Positions 50,626-59,496 of a DNA stretch of 64,000 bases are shown in pieces. Numbering within the stretch: the stretch's first letter is position 1; the number at the start of each line of letters is the position of its first letter. The DNA comes from Micromonospora trifolii (GTDB taxonomy: Bacteria > Actinomycetota > Actinomycetes > Mycobacteriales > Micromonosporaceae): positions 1 through 64,000 of the forward strand of contig NZ_JAKKFD010000066.1 of the NCBI RefSeq assembly GCF_022229005.1. Direction: 5' to 3'. Position numbers and translations under genes: made by a program. The notes under the pieces were generated by a model. It made no database searches. It saw only the letters and a list, made by a program, of their open reading frames with translations, and had not been told where the DNA came from.

Positions 50626-51456
50626 ATGACGAACAACAGCATGCCCTCGACCAACTCGCCGTGGACCGGCATGGTGTCGGTCGACGACACGGCCCTGGCC
50701 GTCACCGATACCGGCGGTCCCGGCATCCCAGTGGTCTACCTCAACGGCCAGTTCGCCACCCAGGGCTACTGGCGGCAGGTCATCGCCGACCTGGGCACCG
50801 AATTCCGGCACATCACCTACGACGAGCGCGCTCGCGGCCGGAAGTCGAAGCGCTCAGCCGACTACTCCTTCGAGGCGGCCGTCCGGGACGTCGACGCCGT
50901 TCTCGCCGCCCGAGGCGTGGACCAGGCGGTGCTGGTGGGCTGGTCCTACGGAGCGGTGGTCGGGGCGCACTGGGCCAACCGGAACCCGGAGCGGGCCCTG
51001 GGCGCGGTCCTGGTCGACGGCGCCTTCCCGCACGACTGGCTCGACGAGGCCATGGCGCAGCGGATCCGCAAGATGTTCCGACGGATGAACCTGTTCATGC
51101 CGCTGCTTCGCCCGACCGGCCTGACCCCACGGATGAACGCCGACCAGATGGCGGACAGCAACATCGAACTCGGCGAACTCTCCCGAGAGCGCGAACTGGG
51201 CCCGGTGCTGGACGCCATCACCGTCCCGGTGCGGTACGTGGTCGCCTCCGGAACGTCCCTCGGCAGTCGCGGAGACGAGCAGGAGCAGATCCGCGCCAGC
51301 CTCGACGCGGTGACCGCCCGCAACCCGCACATCACCATCGGAGCGAAGGTCGCCAGCAACCACGGTGCGATCCTCAAGAAGGACTTCCGCGCCGTCGCCG
51401 AGGCCGTACGCGGGGTCGCCGCCCCTCATCGCGAAGAGGCCGGGGACATTCGGTGA
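50626..51456 (+). CDS. Alpha/beta hydrolase
   Basis: The 276-residue protein has the alpha/beta-hydrolase core: VVYLNGQFATQGYWRQVI (oxyanion strand), YDERARGRKSK, and nucleophile elbow VGWSYGAVVG with Ser107. The catalytic His is probably in ASNHGAIL. It has no signal peptide and could be an esterase, lactonase or epoxide hydrolase. AAAAGGACGGAACGAG precedes the ATG. It is the second gene of the DUF4097 operon. Confidence 0.87.
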   Translation: MTNNSMPSTNSPWTGMVSVDDTALAVTDTGGPGIPVVYLNGQFATQGYWRQVIADLGTEFRHITYDERARGRKSKRSADYSFEAAVRDVDAVLAARGVDQAVLVGWSYGAVVGAHWANRNPERALGAVLVDGAFPHDWLDEAMAQRIRKMFRRMNLFMPLLRPTGLTPRMNADQMADSNIELGELSRERELGPVLDAITVPVRYVVASGTSLGSRGDEQEQIRASLDAVTARNPHITIGAKVASNHGAILKKDFRAVAEAVRGVAAPHREEAGDIR

Positions 51457-51468
51457 GATCCGAACGCT

Positions 51469-51507
51469 CGCGTTGACGGGTGACGCACGCTGTCACCCGT
51501 CAACGCG
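51469..51507. terminator. Hairpin terminator, 16-bp perfect stem
   Basis: Arms 51469-51484 and 51492-51507 pair perfectly around a 7-nt loop, between convergent hydrolase and sepH genes. Confidence 0.8.
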
Positions 51508-51512
51508 AAGCG

Positions 51513-52589
51513 TCAGGAAGATTCGCGGGCGGCCGGGCCGCTGCCGAAGAGCACGTCGTCCCAGCTCGGCAGCCGCTTGCGTGGCTTGCCGTTGGCGTCG
51601 GTGGACTCGCCGGCGGCCGCCGCAGCGCCCGTCCGGCGGGGCCGCAGCACCGCCAGCGACGGCACGGCCGGCACCTCCTTGGGCGCGTCCGAATCATCGT
51701 CGAAGGCCGAGCCCTGGCCACCGCCGAGCAGCGCGGCGGCACCCCCACCGACGGGCCGTTGCCGAGGAGCGTCCGACCCGGCAAGGGCAGCCGGGGTACG
51801 CGGCTCAAGCCCGCGACCCGACGAGCCGCCGAGCGGGCGGTCCAGTGAGGCGAGCAGCGCGTCCCGACCAGCCCGGATCGGATCGCGGCCAGGGCGCGGG
51901 TGCTCCGACGCGGCAGGCAACCCGTGCCCACCACGACTCGGCTCACCACGCGACGGACCGGGCAGGGCGTGCCCCGTCCGTTCCGGTGCCGGCTCCTGGC
52001 CGAGGATCGGCGTGGGCCGCTCGGCGCACAGGTACTGCGCCATGTCGTCGTGCGGCGTGACCACCTGCCGGGCCTTGTCCATGTCCCAGATGGCCTGGGC
52101 GGTGGCCTTGCCGGACGGCCAGGTGGCGATGATCCGCCAGGTGCCGTCGTCGCGCCGGTAGGCGTCCCAGGAGATCTTCTCGGTGTCGATGCCGTGCTGG
52201 CTCAGTCGACCGTTGACCACCTCGGCGAGCGGGGTGGGCTTCTCCGCACCCTTGAGGCGGGTGCGACGGGCGTGCTGGGCGAGCATCGCCCGCTCCTGGA
52301 GCACCGGGCCGGCATAGCGCAGCACCCGGTCGACCGGCACCCCGGCGATGCGGGCGACATCCTCGGCGGACTCACCGGAGCGGATGCGGGCCTGGATGTC
52401 CCGGGGGGACAGTGAGGGAATCGGATCGACGGTGCTCGGTGCCACCGCGAGCGGCGGAGCACCCGGCTCGGGGTGCATCACGCCGGCGATGCGTTCGTCG
52501 ATCGGCAGGGCGAGGAGTCGCCCCACCTCGTCGGCGAGCACCAGGGCCTGGCCGTCCTCGGAGAGGGCGACGAAGCGTACTGGGCGCAT
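51513..52589 (-). CDS. sepH: Septation protein SepH
   Basis: This 358-residue protein starts MRPVRFVALSEDGQALVLADEVGRLLALPIDERI and carries the DUF3071/SepH N-terminal domain with the HTH LSPRDIQARIRSGESAEDVARIAGVPVDRVLRYAGPVLQERA. A long Pro/Gly/Ser-rich linker leads to a C-terminal conserved KPRKRLPSWDDVLFG motif. In Streptomyces, SepH binds FtsZ and promotes Z-ring assembly. GGAGG lies 7 nt before the ATG. Confidence 0.93.
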   Translation of the reverse strand: MRPVRFVALSEDGQALVLADEVGRLLALPIDERIAGVMHPEPGAPPLAVAPSTVDPIPSLSPRDIQARIRSGESAEDVARIAGVPVDRVLRYAGPVLQERAMLAQHARRTRLKGAEKPTPLAEVVNGRLSQHGIDTEKISWDAYRRDDGTWRIIATWPSGKATAQAIWDMDKARQVVTPHDDMAQYLCAERPTPILGQEPAPERTGHALPGPSRGEPSRGGHGLPAASEHPRPGRDPIRAGRDALLASLDRPLGGSSGRGLEPRTPAALAGSDAPRQRPVGGGAAALLGGGQGSAFDDDSDAPKEVPAVPSLAVLRPRRTGAAAAAGESTDANGKPRKRLPSWDDVLFGSGPAARESS

Positions 52590-52724
52590 AGCGTTGCCTC
52601 CGTCCCGCTTCGCTGACCGCACGCCACGAGTCGGCCACCCAGGCGTCTCGGACCACCGTACGCGCATCTGCCTCAGGGTGGGGGAAGCGACACCCCGCAT
52701 GTCGTGACTGAGCTGCGGCGATGA

Positions 52725-52768
52725 TCACGGTCGGTGTCCGTGGAGGCCCCAACGGACACCGACCGTGA
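52725..52768. terminator. Hairpin terminator after serC, 17-bp perfect stem
   Basis: Arms 52725-52741 and 52752-52768 pair perfectly around a 10-nt loop, 7 bp beyond the serC stop on the minus strand. Confidence 0.8.
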
Positions 52769-52774
52769 CGAACG

Positions 52775-53902
52775 TCAGAGTCGCTCGACCACGTAGTCGA
52801 TGGACGCGGTGAGCGCCTCGACATCGGCCGGCTCGACGGCCGGGAACAGCGCCACCCGCAGCTGGTTGCGACCAAGCTTGCGGTAGGGCTCAGTGTCCAC
52901 GATGCCGTTGGCGCGTAGCGCCTTGGCGATCGCCGTGGCGTCCACCCCGTCGGCGAAGTCGATGGTGGCGACCACGTTGGAGCGCAGCGCCGGATCGGTG
53001 ACGAACGGGGTGGCCACGCTGGACCGCTCGGCCCAGCCGTAGACCGCGGCGGCGCTCTCGGCGGTGCGCTTCGCCGCCCAGGACAGGCCGCCCTGCGCGT
53101 TCATCCAGTCGGTCTGCTCGGCGGCCAGGAAGATGGTGGCCAGCGCCGGGGTGTTGTAGGTCTGCTCCAGCCGCGAGTTGTCGATCGCGGTGACCAGGTC
53201 GAGGAAAGCGGGGATGTAGCGCCCGGATGCCTTGATCTCGGCGGCCCGGTCCAGAGCGGCCGGGGACATCAGGGCCAGCCAGAGACCGCCGTCGGAGCCG
53301 AAGCACTTCTGCGGGGCGAAGTAGTAGACGTCGGTCTCACCGACGTTGACCTCCAGGCCACCCGCGCCGGAGGTCGCGTCCACCAGCAGCAGCGCGCCCT
53401 CGTCGGCACCGGCCACCCGGCTGATCGGGACGGCCACACCGGTGGAGGTCTCGTTCTGCGGCGTCGCGTACGCGTCCACGCCGGACTCGGCGACCAGGGT
53501 CGGTGCACTGCCCGCCTCGGACTTGCGGACGGTCGGCTCACCCAGGAACGGGGCGTCCTTGACCGACTTGGCGAACTTGGCGCCGAACTCGCCGAAGCTG
53601 GCGAACTGGGCCCGGTCGCGAATCAGGCCGAAGGTGGCGACCTCCCAGAACGCTGTGGTGCCACCGTTGCCGATCACCACCTCGTAGCCCTCGGGCAGCG
53701 AGAAGAACTCGGCGATGCCGGAACGCAGCCGGGCCACCTGGTCACGGACCGTCTTCTGCCGGTGCGAGGTGCCGAGGTAGGTGGTCGCGACCTCGGCGAG
53801 AGCGGACACCGCCGCCGGGCGAACCTTGGACGGGCCGCAGCCGAAGCGTCCGTCGGCGGGCTTGATCTCATCGGGAATCCGGATGATCGGTGCGTCAGCC
53901 AC
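52775..53902 (-). CDS. serC: Phosphoserine aminotransferase
   Basis: This 375-residue PLP enzyme is of the actinobacterial SerC group: FGCGPSKVRPAAV, TSHRQKTVRDQVARLR, VIGNGGTTAFWEVATF, LLVDATSGAGGL and the PLP Lys in YFAPQKCFGSDGG. It converts 3-phosphohydroxypyruvate to phosphoserine in serine synthesis, and can serve pyridoxal synthesis. A GTG at 53902 follows GGAAGGA by 11 nt. It lies downstream of the citrate synthase gene but behind a terminator. Confidence 0.93.
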   Translation of the reverse strand: MADAPIIRIPDEIKPADGRFGCGPSKVRPAAVSALAEVATTYLGTSHRQKTVRDQVARLRSGIAEFFSLPEGYEVVIGNGGTTAFWEVATFGLIRDRAQFASFGEFGAKFAKSVKDAPFLGEPTVRKSEAGSAPTLVAESGVDAYATPQNETSTGVAVPISRVAGADEGALLLVDATSGAGGLEVNVGETDVYYFAPQKCFGSDGGLWLALMSPAALDRAAEIKASGRYIPAFLDLVTAIDNSRLEQTYNTPALATIFLAAEQTDWMNAQGGLSWAAKRTAESAAAVYGWAERSSVATPFVTDPALRSNVVATIDFADGVDATAIAKALRANGIVDTEPYRKLGRNQLRVALFPAVEPADVEALTASIDYVVERL

Positions 53903-54047
53903 GGTCTTGAAGATCCTTCCGCAAGGGCGAGGGCGGGCCCGGCGACACTGCCGGCCCTCATCCTCGCACCCGGGCCGGGCGGCGATGGCCGGGGTCCCGG
54001 CCGTCGGTCTGAGTCCTTCGCCACAGTCGGCCCCGGCAGACGTCGAG

Positions 54048-54088
54048 AAGGGCCCCTCCCCGACGCCCGGCGTCGGGAAGGGGCCCTT
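54048..54088. terminator. Hairpin terminator after the citrate synthase gene
   Basis: Arms 54048-54066 and 54070-54088 pair over 18 of 19 positions with a 3-nt loop, starting 10 bp beyond the citrate synthase stop on the minus strand. Confidence 0.75.
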
Positions 54089-54098
54089 TCCCAGCAGC

Positions 54099-55205
54099 TC
54101 AGACGCCGTGCGGGATGGCCGCCCAGCCCTCGACGTCGGACGGCTTGCGGGTCTCCGGGCCCAGGTAACGGGCGGACGGGCGGACCAGCCGCTGGAGACG
54201 CTTCTGCTCCAGGATGTGCGCGCTCCAGCCGCCCATCCGTGCGCAGGTGAACATCGAGGTGAACATGTGCGCCGGCACCTCGGCGAAGTCCAGCACCACT
54301 GCCGACCAGAACTCGACGTTGGTGGCCAGCACCCGGTCCGGGCGGCGGGCCTGAAGCTCGGCGAGGGCGGCCTTCTCCAGCGCCTCGGCGATCTCGAAGC
54401 GCGGCGCGCCCAGCTCCTTGGCCGTACGCCGGAGCACTCGGGCGCGCGGGTCCTCGGCACGGTAGACGCGGTGGCCGAAGCCCATCAACCGCTCGCCGCG
54501 GTCGAGGACGCCCTTGACGTAGCCCTCCGCGTCGCCGCTGCGCTCCACCGCCTCCAGCATGGTGAGCACCCGGGACGGGGCGCCGCCGTGCAGCGGGCCG
54601 GAGAGGGCGCCGATGCCCGACGAGATGCAGGCGGCCGCGTCCGCCCCGGTGGAGGCGACGATGCGAGCGGTGAAGGTGGACGCGTTCAGACCGTGCTCGG
54701 CGGCCGAGATGAAGTACGCGTCGACGGCCTTGACGTGCCGCGGGTCGGGCTCGCCGCGCCAGCGCTTCATGAACCGCTCGACGATGGTCTGCGCCTTGTC
54801 GATCTCCTTCTGCGGCACCGCCGGCAGGCCGAGGCCGCGGGCGGACTGTGCGACGAAGGAGAGCGCGGTCACCGAGACCCGGGCGAGATCCTCACGGGCC
54901 TGCTCGTCGGAGATGTCCAGCAGTTGGTTGAGACCCCAGTAGGGGGCCAGCATGGCGACCGCGGACTGCACGTCGACGCGGATGTCACCGGAGTGCACCG
55001 GCACCGGGAACGGCTCCGCCGGCGGCAGGCCCGGCCCGAAACGGCCGTCGACCAGCAGTGCCCACACGTTGCCGAACGACACCTGGCCGATCAGATCCTC
55101 GATGTCGACTCCGCGATAGCGCAGCGCACCGCCCTCACGGTCAGGTTCGGCGATCTCGGTCTCGAAGGCGACGACGCCCTCCAGCCCGGGTTTGAAATCA
55201 GCCAT
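54099..55205 (-). CDS. Citrate synthase 2
   Basis: This 368-residue enzyme has GVDIEDLIGQVSFGNVWALLVDGRFG, the two catalytic His regions (GLNASTFTARIVAST..., GALSGPLHGGAPSRVL and RLMGFGHRVYRAEDPRARVL) and NVEFWSAVVLDFAEVPAHMFTSMFTCARMGGWSAHILEQ with the catalytic Asp. It condenses oxaloacetate and acetyl-CoA; a methylcitrate synthase role is less likely because no propionate genes are near. AGGAGAG precedes the ATG. Confidence 0.9.
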   Translation of the reverse strand: MADFKPGLEGVVAFETEIAEPDREGGALRYRGVDIEDLIGQVSFGNVWALLVDGRFGPGLPPAEPFPVPVHSGDIRVDVQSAVAMLAPYWGLNQLLDISDEQAREDLARVSVTALSFVAQSARGLGLPAVPQKEIDKAQTIVERFMKRWRGEPDPRHVKAVDAYFISAAEHGLNASTFTARIVASTGADAAACISSGIGALSGPLHGGAPSRVLTMLEAVERSGDAEGYVKGVLDRGERLMGFGHRVYRAEDPRARVLRRTAKELGAPRFEIAEALEKAALAELQARRPDRVLATNVEFWSAVVLDFAEVPAHMFTSMFTCARMGGWSAHILEQKRLQRLVRPSARYLGPETRKPSDVEGWAAIPHGV

Positions 55206-55287
55206 GTCGCTCTCCTGGATCTGGTCGGTGCGCCCGATCGCTCATCCGGCCCGATCGGCCGAGCGCCTTAGGCGACCCTCAGGGATG

Positions 55288-55298
55288 TGTTCGGAACA
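55288..55298. promoter_or_regulatory. Perfect palindrome between citrate synthase and pdxH
   Basis: TGTTC-G-GAACA is a perfect 11-bp palindrome in the divergent promoter region, 80 bp from the citrate synthase start. It may be an operator; no regulator is known. Confidence 0.3.
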
Positions 55299-55454
55299 TA
55301 CTGCCTGCTGAGTAAGGGATACGCGACCCGCTGCGACTGTGCTGCACGCGACATCCCCGGACGCGCATTCTCCGCCCGGCTCAGTGAGACTGGGGCAGGG
55401 CGGGCTGGTCAGCGCGGGAGGGTGCTGGCGGGGCCTGCGAAAAGGAGTGGGGAC

Positions 55455-56114
55455 GTGACGGGTGACACACCCGCCCCGGCCGCGATGCGTAACGAGTACG
55501 CCGCGGACCTGGGCCTGACCGAGGCTGACCTGGCCAGCGACTGGCACACCCAGTTCGACAGCTGGTTCGCCGACGCGGTGGCCTTCGGGCTACCCGAACC
55601 CAACGCCATGGTGGTGGGCACCGCCGACTCGGCCGGCCGGCCGAGCGGGCGGACGGTGCTGCTGAAGGGGTACGACCCGGAGGGCTTCGTCTTCTTCACC
55701 AACCACCTGTCGCGCAAGGGCGTCGAGGCGACCGCCAACCCGTACGCCAGCCTGGTCTTTCCGTGGTTCCCCATGCAGCGTCAGGTGGTGGTCGCCGGGC
55801 GGGTCGAGCACGTCGACCGCGCCACGAGCGAGGCGTACTTCGCCAGCCGGCCGCGCGGCTCCCAACTGGGTGCCTGGGCCAGCCCGCAGTCCCAGGTGGT
55901 GTCGGGTCGGGCGGCGCTGGAGCAGCGGTACCAGGAGGCGGCCGAGCGGTTCGCCGACCAGGCCGAGATCCCGACCCCGTCGCACTGGGGCGGGCTGCGG
56001 GTCCAACCCGAGTCGGTGGAGTTCTGGCAGGGCCGCGCCGGCCGGTTGCACGACCGGCTCCGCTTCCGTCGCCTCGACGAGGGCGGCTGGATCGTCGAGC
56101 GGTTGGCGCCGTGA
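55455..56114 (+). CDS. pdxH: Pyridoxamine 5'-phosphate oxidase
   Basis: This 219-residue FMN enzyme has MRNEYAADLGLTEADLASDWHTQFDSWFADAV, FFTNHLSRKGVEATANPYASLVFPWFPMQRQVVV (FMN/PLP), RPRGSQLGAWASPQSQ and the C-terminal FWQGRAGRLHDRLRFRR. It makes pyridoxal phosphate from pyridoxamine or pyridoxine phosphate. The GTG at 55455 follows AAGGAG by 7 nt. Its stop overlaps the following MFS gene by 4 nt. Confidence 0.93.
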   Translation: MTGDTPAPAAMRNEYAADLGLTEADLASDWHTQFDSWFADAVAFGLPEPNAMVVGTADSAGRPSGRTVLLKGYDPEGFVFFTNHLSRKGVEATANPYASLVFPWFPMQRQVVVAGRVEHVDRATSEAYFASRPRGSQLGAWASPQSQVVSGRAALEQRYQEAAERFADQAEIPTPSHWGGLRVQPESVEFWQGRAGRLHDRLRFRRLDEGGWIVERLAP

Positions 56115-57409
56115 CGGGTGTGCGGGAGACCCGGCCGCGCGAAGCGCGCCGCTGGGCGATCGACGTACGTCCGCTGGGGGTTCCGGCGTACCGAAGGCTC
56201 TGGCTCGGCAACACCGTGGCGATGTTCGGCTTCCAGTTCACCGCCGTCGCGGTGCCGGTGGAGATGTACGCCCTGACCCGGGACTCGTTCTGGGTGGGCC
56301 TGCTGGGAGTGGCCGCCTTCGTACCGTTGCTGGTCTTCGGGCTCTGGGGCGGCGCGGTCGCCGACGCCCGCGACCGGCGTGCGGTGCTGCTCGGCGGCTC
56401 ATTGTTGCTCTGGGCATCCACTCTCGGGCTGTTGCTCCAGGCGGTGCTGGACGTGGGCAGCCCGGTGCTGCTGCTGGCGCTGATGGCGTTGCAGTCGGTG
56501 GCGTTCGCGATCAGCTCGCCGGCCCGCAGCGCCATGCTGCCCCGGCTGGTGCCGGAAGACCTGGTGGCGTCCGCCACCACCCTGAACTACACGACCTTCA
56601 CCGCCGCCTCGGTCGCCGGCCCGCTCGCCGCCGGCCTGATCCTCTCCGCCTCCCCGGACACCACTGTGGTCCTGCCGATCGCCTACGGGTTGGACGCGGT
56701 GCTGTTCACAGCGATGCTCTGGGCCGCGCTGCGGCTGCCCTCGCTCCCGCCCGAGCCCACGGCCGACGGCCAGGCGCGGCGTGCCGGTCTGGCCAGCGTC
56801 GTCGACGGGTTCCGCTACCTGGCCACCACCCCGGTCCTGCTGCTGTCCTTCGGGGTGGACCTGATCGCGATGATCCTCGCCATGCCACGGGCCCTCTTTC
56901 CGGAGATCGCCCACGAGCGGTTCGGTGGCGGTGGTTCTGTCGGTCTGCTCTACAGCGCCATCGCGATCGGCTCGATGATCGGTGGGTTGACCTCCGGCTG
57001 GATCGGCCGACTCCGCCGCCAGGGGCTCGGCCTGGTGCTCGCTGTGGTCGGTTGGGGCCTGGCGATCGCCGCGGCCGGGTTGGCCCACCAGCTCTGGCTG
57101 ATGGTCGTGCTGCTCGCCGTGGCCGGCGCCGCCGACCTGATCAGCGCGGTGCTGCGTCAGTCGATGCTGCTGGTCTACGCACCGGACCGGATGCGCGGCC
57201 GACTCCAGGGCGTCAACACCGTCGTGGTGGCGGGTGGCCCGCGCCTGGGCGACCTGCGTGCCGGGACCATGGCCGCCGGGTTCGGTGGCGGGGTGGCCTG
57301 GGTGGCCGGTGGGCTCGCCTCCGCGGTGCTCGTGGTGGTGCTCGCTGTCGCGTTCCCGGCACTGCTGCGCTACCGGGCGGCGACGGCGTCGAGCGACGAC
57401 CGGACCTGA
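56111..57409 (+). CDS. MFS transporter (EntS-like, 12 TM)
   Basis: This 432-residue transporter has VPAYRRLWLGNTVAMFGFQFTAVAVPVEMYALTRDSFWVGLLG and GGAVADARDRRAVLLGG (motif A), with twelve helices. It belongs to the EntS/MFS_3 exporters; the substrate is unknown. The GTG at 56111 overlaps the pdxH stop (GTGA), so the pair is co-translated. Confidence 0.87.
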   Translation: MTGVRETRPREARRWAIDVRPLGVPAYRRLWLGNTVAMFGFQFTAVAVPVEMYALTRDSFWVGLLGVAAFVPLLVFGLWGGAVADARDRRAVLLGGSLLLWASTLGLLLQAVLDVGSPVLLLALMALQSVAFAISSPARSAMLPRLVPEDLVASATTLNYTTFTAASVAGPLAAGLILSASPDTTVVLPIAYGLDAVLFTAMLWAALRLPSLPPEPTADGQARRAGLASVVDGFRYLATTPVLLLSFGVDLIAMILAMPRALFPEIAHERFGGGGSVGLLYSAIAIGSMIGGLTSGWIGRLRRQGLGLVLAVVGWGLAIAAAGLAHQLWLMVVLLAVAGAADLISAVLRQSMLLVYAPDRMRGRLQGVNTVVVAGGPRLGDLRAGTMAAGFGGGVAWVAGGLASAVLVVVLAVAFPALLRYRAATASSDDRT

Positions 57410-57414
57410 CCGGT

Positions 57415-57420
57415 TAGGGT
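57415..57420 (+). promoter_or_regulatory. -10 hexamer of a probable leaderless promoter (aldose epimerase)
   Basis: TAGGGT fits TANNNT and ends 7 nt before the ATG at 57428, only 6 bp after the MFS stop. Confidence 0.45.
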
Positions 57421-57427
57421 CGCCGGC

Positions 57428-58357
57428 ATGGAAAGCCCCGATCCGCGCCCGTTCTCCGGCGCCCAGTGGACCATCTCCGCCGCCGGCCACGAAGCCGTCA
57501 TCGTGGAGGTCGGCGGTGGGCTCCGGACGTACCGGCACGACGGTGTCGACCTGCTCGACGGGTACCAGACCGATGAGGTCTGCCCCGGTTGCACCGGGCA
57601 GGTGCTGGCACCCTGGCCGAACCGGATCCGCGATGGTCGCTACTCGTTCGACGGGCGGACGCACCAGCTTTCACTGACCGAGCCGGAGCGGCACGTGGCC
57701 ATCCACGGGCTGGTCAACTGGGTGCCGTGGCAGCTGCTGGAGCAGTCGGCCGACGCCGTGACTGTCGGCTACGACCTGCCGCCGCAGCCCGGCTATCAGT
57801 GGCCGCTGCGGCTGCGCAGCCGGTGGAGCGTCGACGCGGACGGGCTGCGCGCCGAGCACGAGGTGACGAACGTCGGCGGAGAGTTGGCCCCGTTCGGCTT
57901 CTCCGTGCACCCGTACCTGCAACTGCCGGGCGTCGCGGTCGACGACCTGGTGCTGCGGCTGCCCACCCGGAGCCGGGTGCTCGTGGACGGTCGGCTGCTG
58001 CCGGTCGGGGTGACCCCGGTGGCCGGCACCGAGTACGACTGGACCAGCCCTCGCCGGATCGGCGCGGCCGTGCTGGACTCCTGCTTCGGCGACGTGATCT
58101 CCGACGCCGACGGCGGTTCGTCGGTGAGCCTCGCCGCGCCGGACGGTTCGGCCGGGGTGAGCATCTGGGCGGATGCCGAGTTCGGTTGGTGGCAGGTGTT
58201 CACCGGGGACGCCCTCACCGGCGAGCGGCACCGTCGTTCGGTGGCGGTCGAGCCGATGACCTGCCCACCGGACGCGTTCCGGTCGGGCAAGGATCTGCTC
58301 ACGCTCAAGCCCGGCACGACCTGGCGAGGGGTCTGGGGCATCCGCCCCGGCGCCTGA
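57428..58357 (+). CDS. Aldose 1-epimerase family protein
   Basis: This 309-residue beta-sandwich enzyme has APWPNRIRDGRYSFDGRTHQL (PNRI and Gly-Arg), HVAIHGLVNWVPW with a catalytic His, FGFSVHPYLQLPG with the second His and the Glu in VAVEPMTCPPDAF. It is of the YihR-like mutarotase group that interconverts sugar anomers. Its stop overlaps the nitroreductase start by one base (TGATG). Confidence 0.9.
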   Translation: MESPDPRPFSGAQWTISAAGHEAVIVEVGGGLRTYRHDGVDLLDGYQTDEVCPGCTGQVLAPWPNRIRDGRYSFDGRTHQLSLTEPERHVAIHGLVNWVPWQLLEQSADAVTVGYDLPPQPGYQWPLRLRSRWSVDADGLRAEHEVTNVGGELAPFGFSVHPYLQLPGVAVDDLVLRLPTRSRVLVDGRLLPVGVTPVAGTEYDWTSPRRIGAAVLDSCFGDVISDADGGSSVSLAAPDGSAGVSIWADAEFGWWQVFTGDALTGERHRRSVAVEPMTCPPDAFRSGKDLLTLKPGTTWRGVWGIRPGA

Positions 58358-58959
58358 TGGAGTTCGCCGAGGTCGTCCGTCGTCGGCGGATGGTGCGCAA
58401 CTACGACCCGGACCGTCCGGTCCCGCCCGACGTGGTGGACCGGCTGCTCGACCACGCGGTCCGCGCGCCGTCGGCCGGCTTCGCCCAGGGCTGGGGTTTT
58501 CTGGTGTTGGAGGAGCCGGCCGATCGGGAACGGTTCTGGGCCGCCACCACCCCCGATGGCGGTGGGCGGGAGCGCTGGCTCGCGGGCATGCGCCGGGCAC
58601 CCCTGATCGTGGTGCCGCACGCCAACGAGTCGGCCTACCTGCGGCGGTACGCGGAGCCGGACAAGGGTTGGACGGATCAGTCCACGGACCGGTGGCCGGT
58701 GCCGTACTGGCACGTGGATGCCGGCTTCGCGGCGTTGCTGATGCTGCTCACCGCCGTGGACGAGGGGCTGGGGGCGTGCTTCTTCGGCATTCCGCCGCAG
58801 CGGCTCGCCGCCTACCGGGACGCGTTCGGTGTGCCGGCGGAGTACCAACCCATCGGTGCCGTCACAATCGGTTACCGGGCAGCCGACCATCGGTCACCAT
58901 CGTTGCGCCGTGGGCGCCGCCCCATGGACGAAGTCGTGCGACGCGGCCGGTGGAACTGA
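58357..58959 (+). CDS. Nitroreductase family protein
   Basis: This 200-residue FMN protein has FAEVVRRRRMVRNYDPDRPVPPDVVDRLLDHAVRAPSAGFAQGWGFLVLE, and VDAGFAALLMLLTAVDEGLGACFFGI near the middle. It is of the bluB/nitroreductase superfamily and reduces an unknown nitro or quinone substrate. It is translationally coupled to the epimerase gene in front. Confidence 0.87.
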   Translation: MEFAEVVRRRRMVRNYDPDRPVPPDVVDRLLDHAVRAPSAGFAQGWGFLVLEEPADRERFWAATTPDGGGRERWLAGMRRAPLIVVPHANESAYLRRYAEPDKGWTDQSTDRWPVPYWHVDAGFAALLMLLTAVDEGLGACFFGIPPQRLAAYRDAFGVPAEYQPIGAVTIGYRAADHRSPSLRRGRRPMDEVVRRGRWN

Positions 58960-59146
58960 GGCGGACGTCCCGTTCGTCCGGTTGAGGATCGGACGAGCGA
59001 TAGCGAAACTGACATCAGGGAGCAGAACGTAGCGTGCGCTGGGCGGCTAGGCTGGCACGGTCATCGGTGCCGCGCCGCGCGGTGCCCGCCGCGGCCCGGC
59101 TCGGCGCCGTCGGTCGGCCCGGCCACGGGGAGGGGAGCGTGCCGTC

Positions 59147-59452
59147 GTGATCTTCAGAGCGGTCCGGGACGGGCGTCCCTATCCGGAGCACAATCTGACG
59201 CTCAAGCAGTGGGCGGAGATTCCGCCGCGGCCACTGCGCCTGGATCAGATGATCACCACCAAGCGCGAGCTGGCGCTGGACAAGCTCCTCGCCGAGGATT
59301 CCACCTTCTACGGTGACCTCTTTCCGCACGTCGTGCAGTGGAACGGCGGGCTCTACCTGGAGGACGGGCTGCACCGGGCGTTGCGCGCCGCCCTCCAGCA
59401 GCGCAACCAGATCCACGCGCGAGTGCTGGTGCTCTCCGAGCCGATCGAGTGA
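59147..59452 (+). CDS. Conserved small actinobacterial protein, ParB-like fold suspected
   Basis: This 101-residue protein contains LRLDQMITTKRELALDKLLAEDSTFYGDLFPHVVQWNGGLYLEDGLHRALRAALQQRNQIHARVLVL. The DGLHRALRA part resembles the GxxRxxA box of ParB/sulfiredoxin-fold proteins, but no nuclease or kinase function can be claimed. GGGGAG lies about 10 nt before the GTG at 59147. No partner gene (toxin or partition) is adjacent. Confidence 0.7.
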   Translation: MIFRAVRDGRPYPEHNLTLKQWAEIPPRPLRLDQMITTKRELALDKLLAEDSTFYGDLFPHVVQWNGGLYLEDGLHRALRAALQQRNQIHARVLVLSEPIE

Positions 59453-59483
59453 CGAGCCCTTCTTTCGTGCGCTGAACCTTCGT

Positions 59484-59489
59484 TAGGGT
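59484..59489 (+). promoter_or_regulatory. -10 hexamer of a probable leaderless promoter (acyl-CoA dehydrogenase)
   Basis: TAGGGT fits TANNNT and ends 7 nt before the ATG at 59497. Confidence 0.5.
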
Positions 59490-59496
59490 GGCGTCC

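Noticed and set aside
53903..54460. N-terminal extension of SerC through the terminator
   Set aside because: The open frame continues upstream only because of GC bias; the extension crosses the citrate synthase terminator hairpin and reads as shadow sequence.
59147..59452. Antitoxin or ParB partition gene
   Set aside because: Only a weak DGLHRALRA resemblance exists and no toxin or parA gene is adjacent, so no function is claimed.
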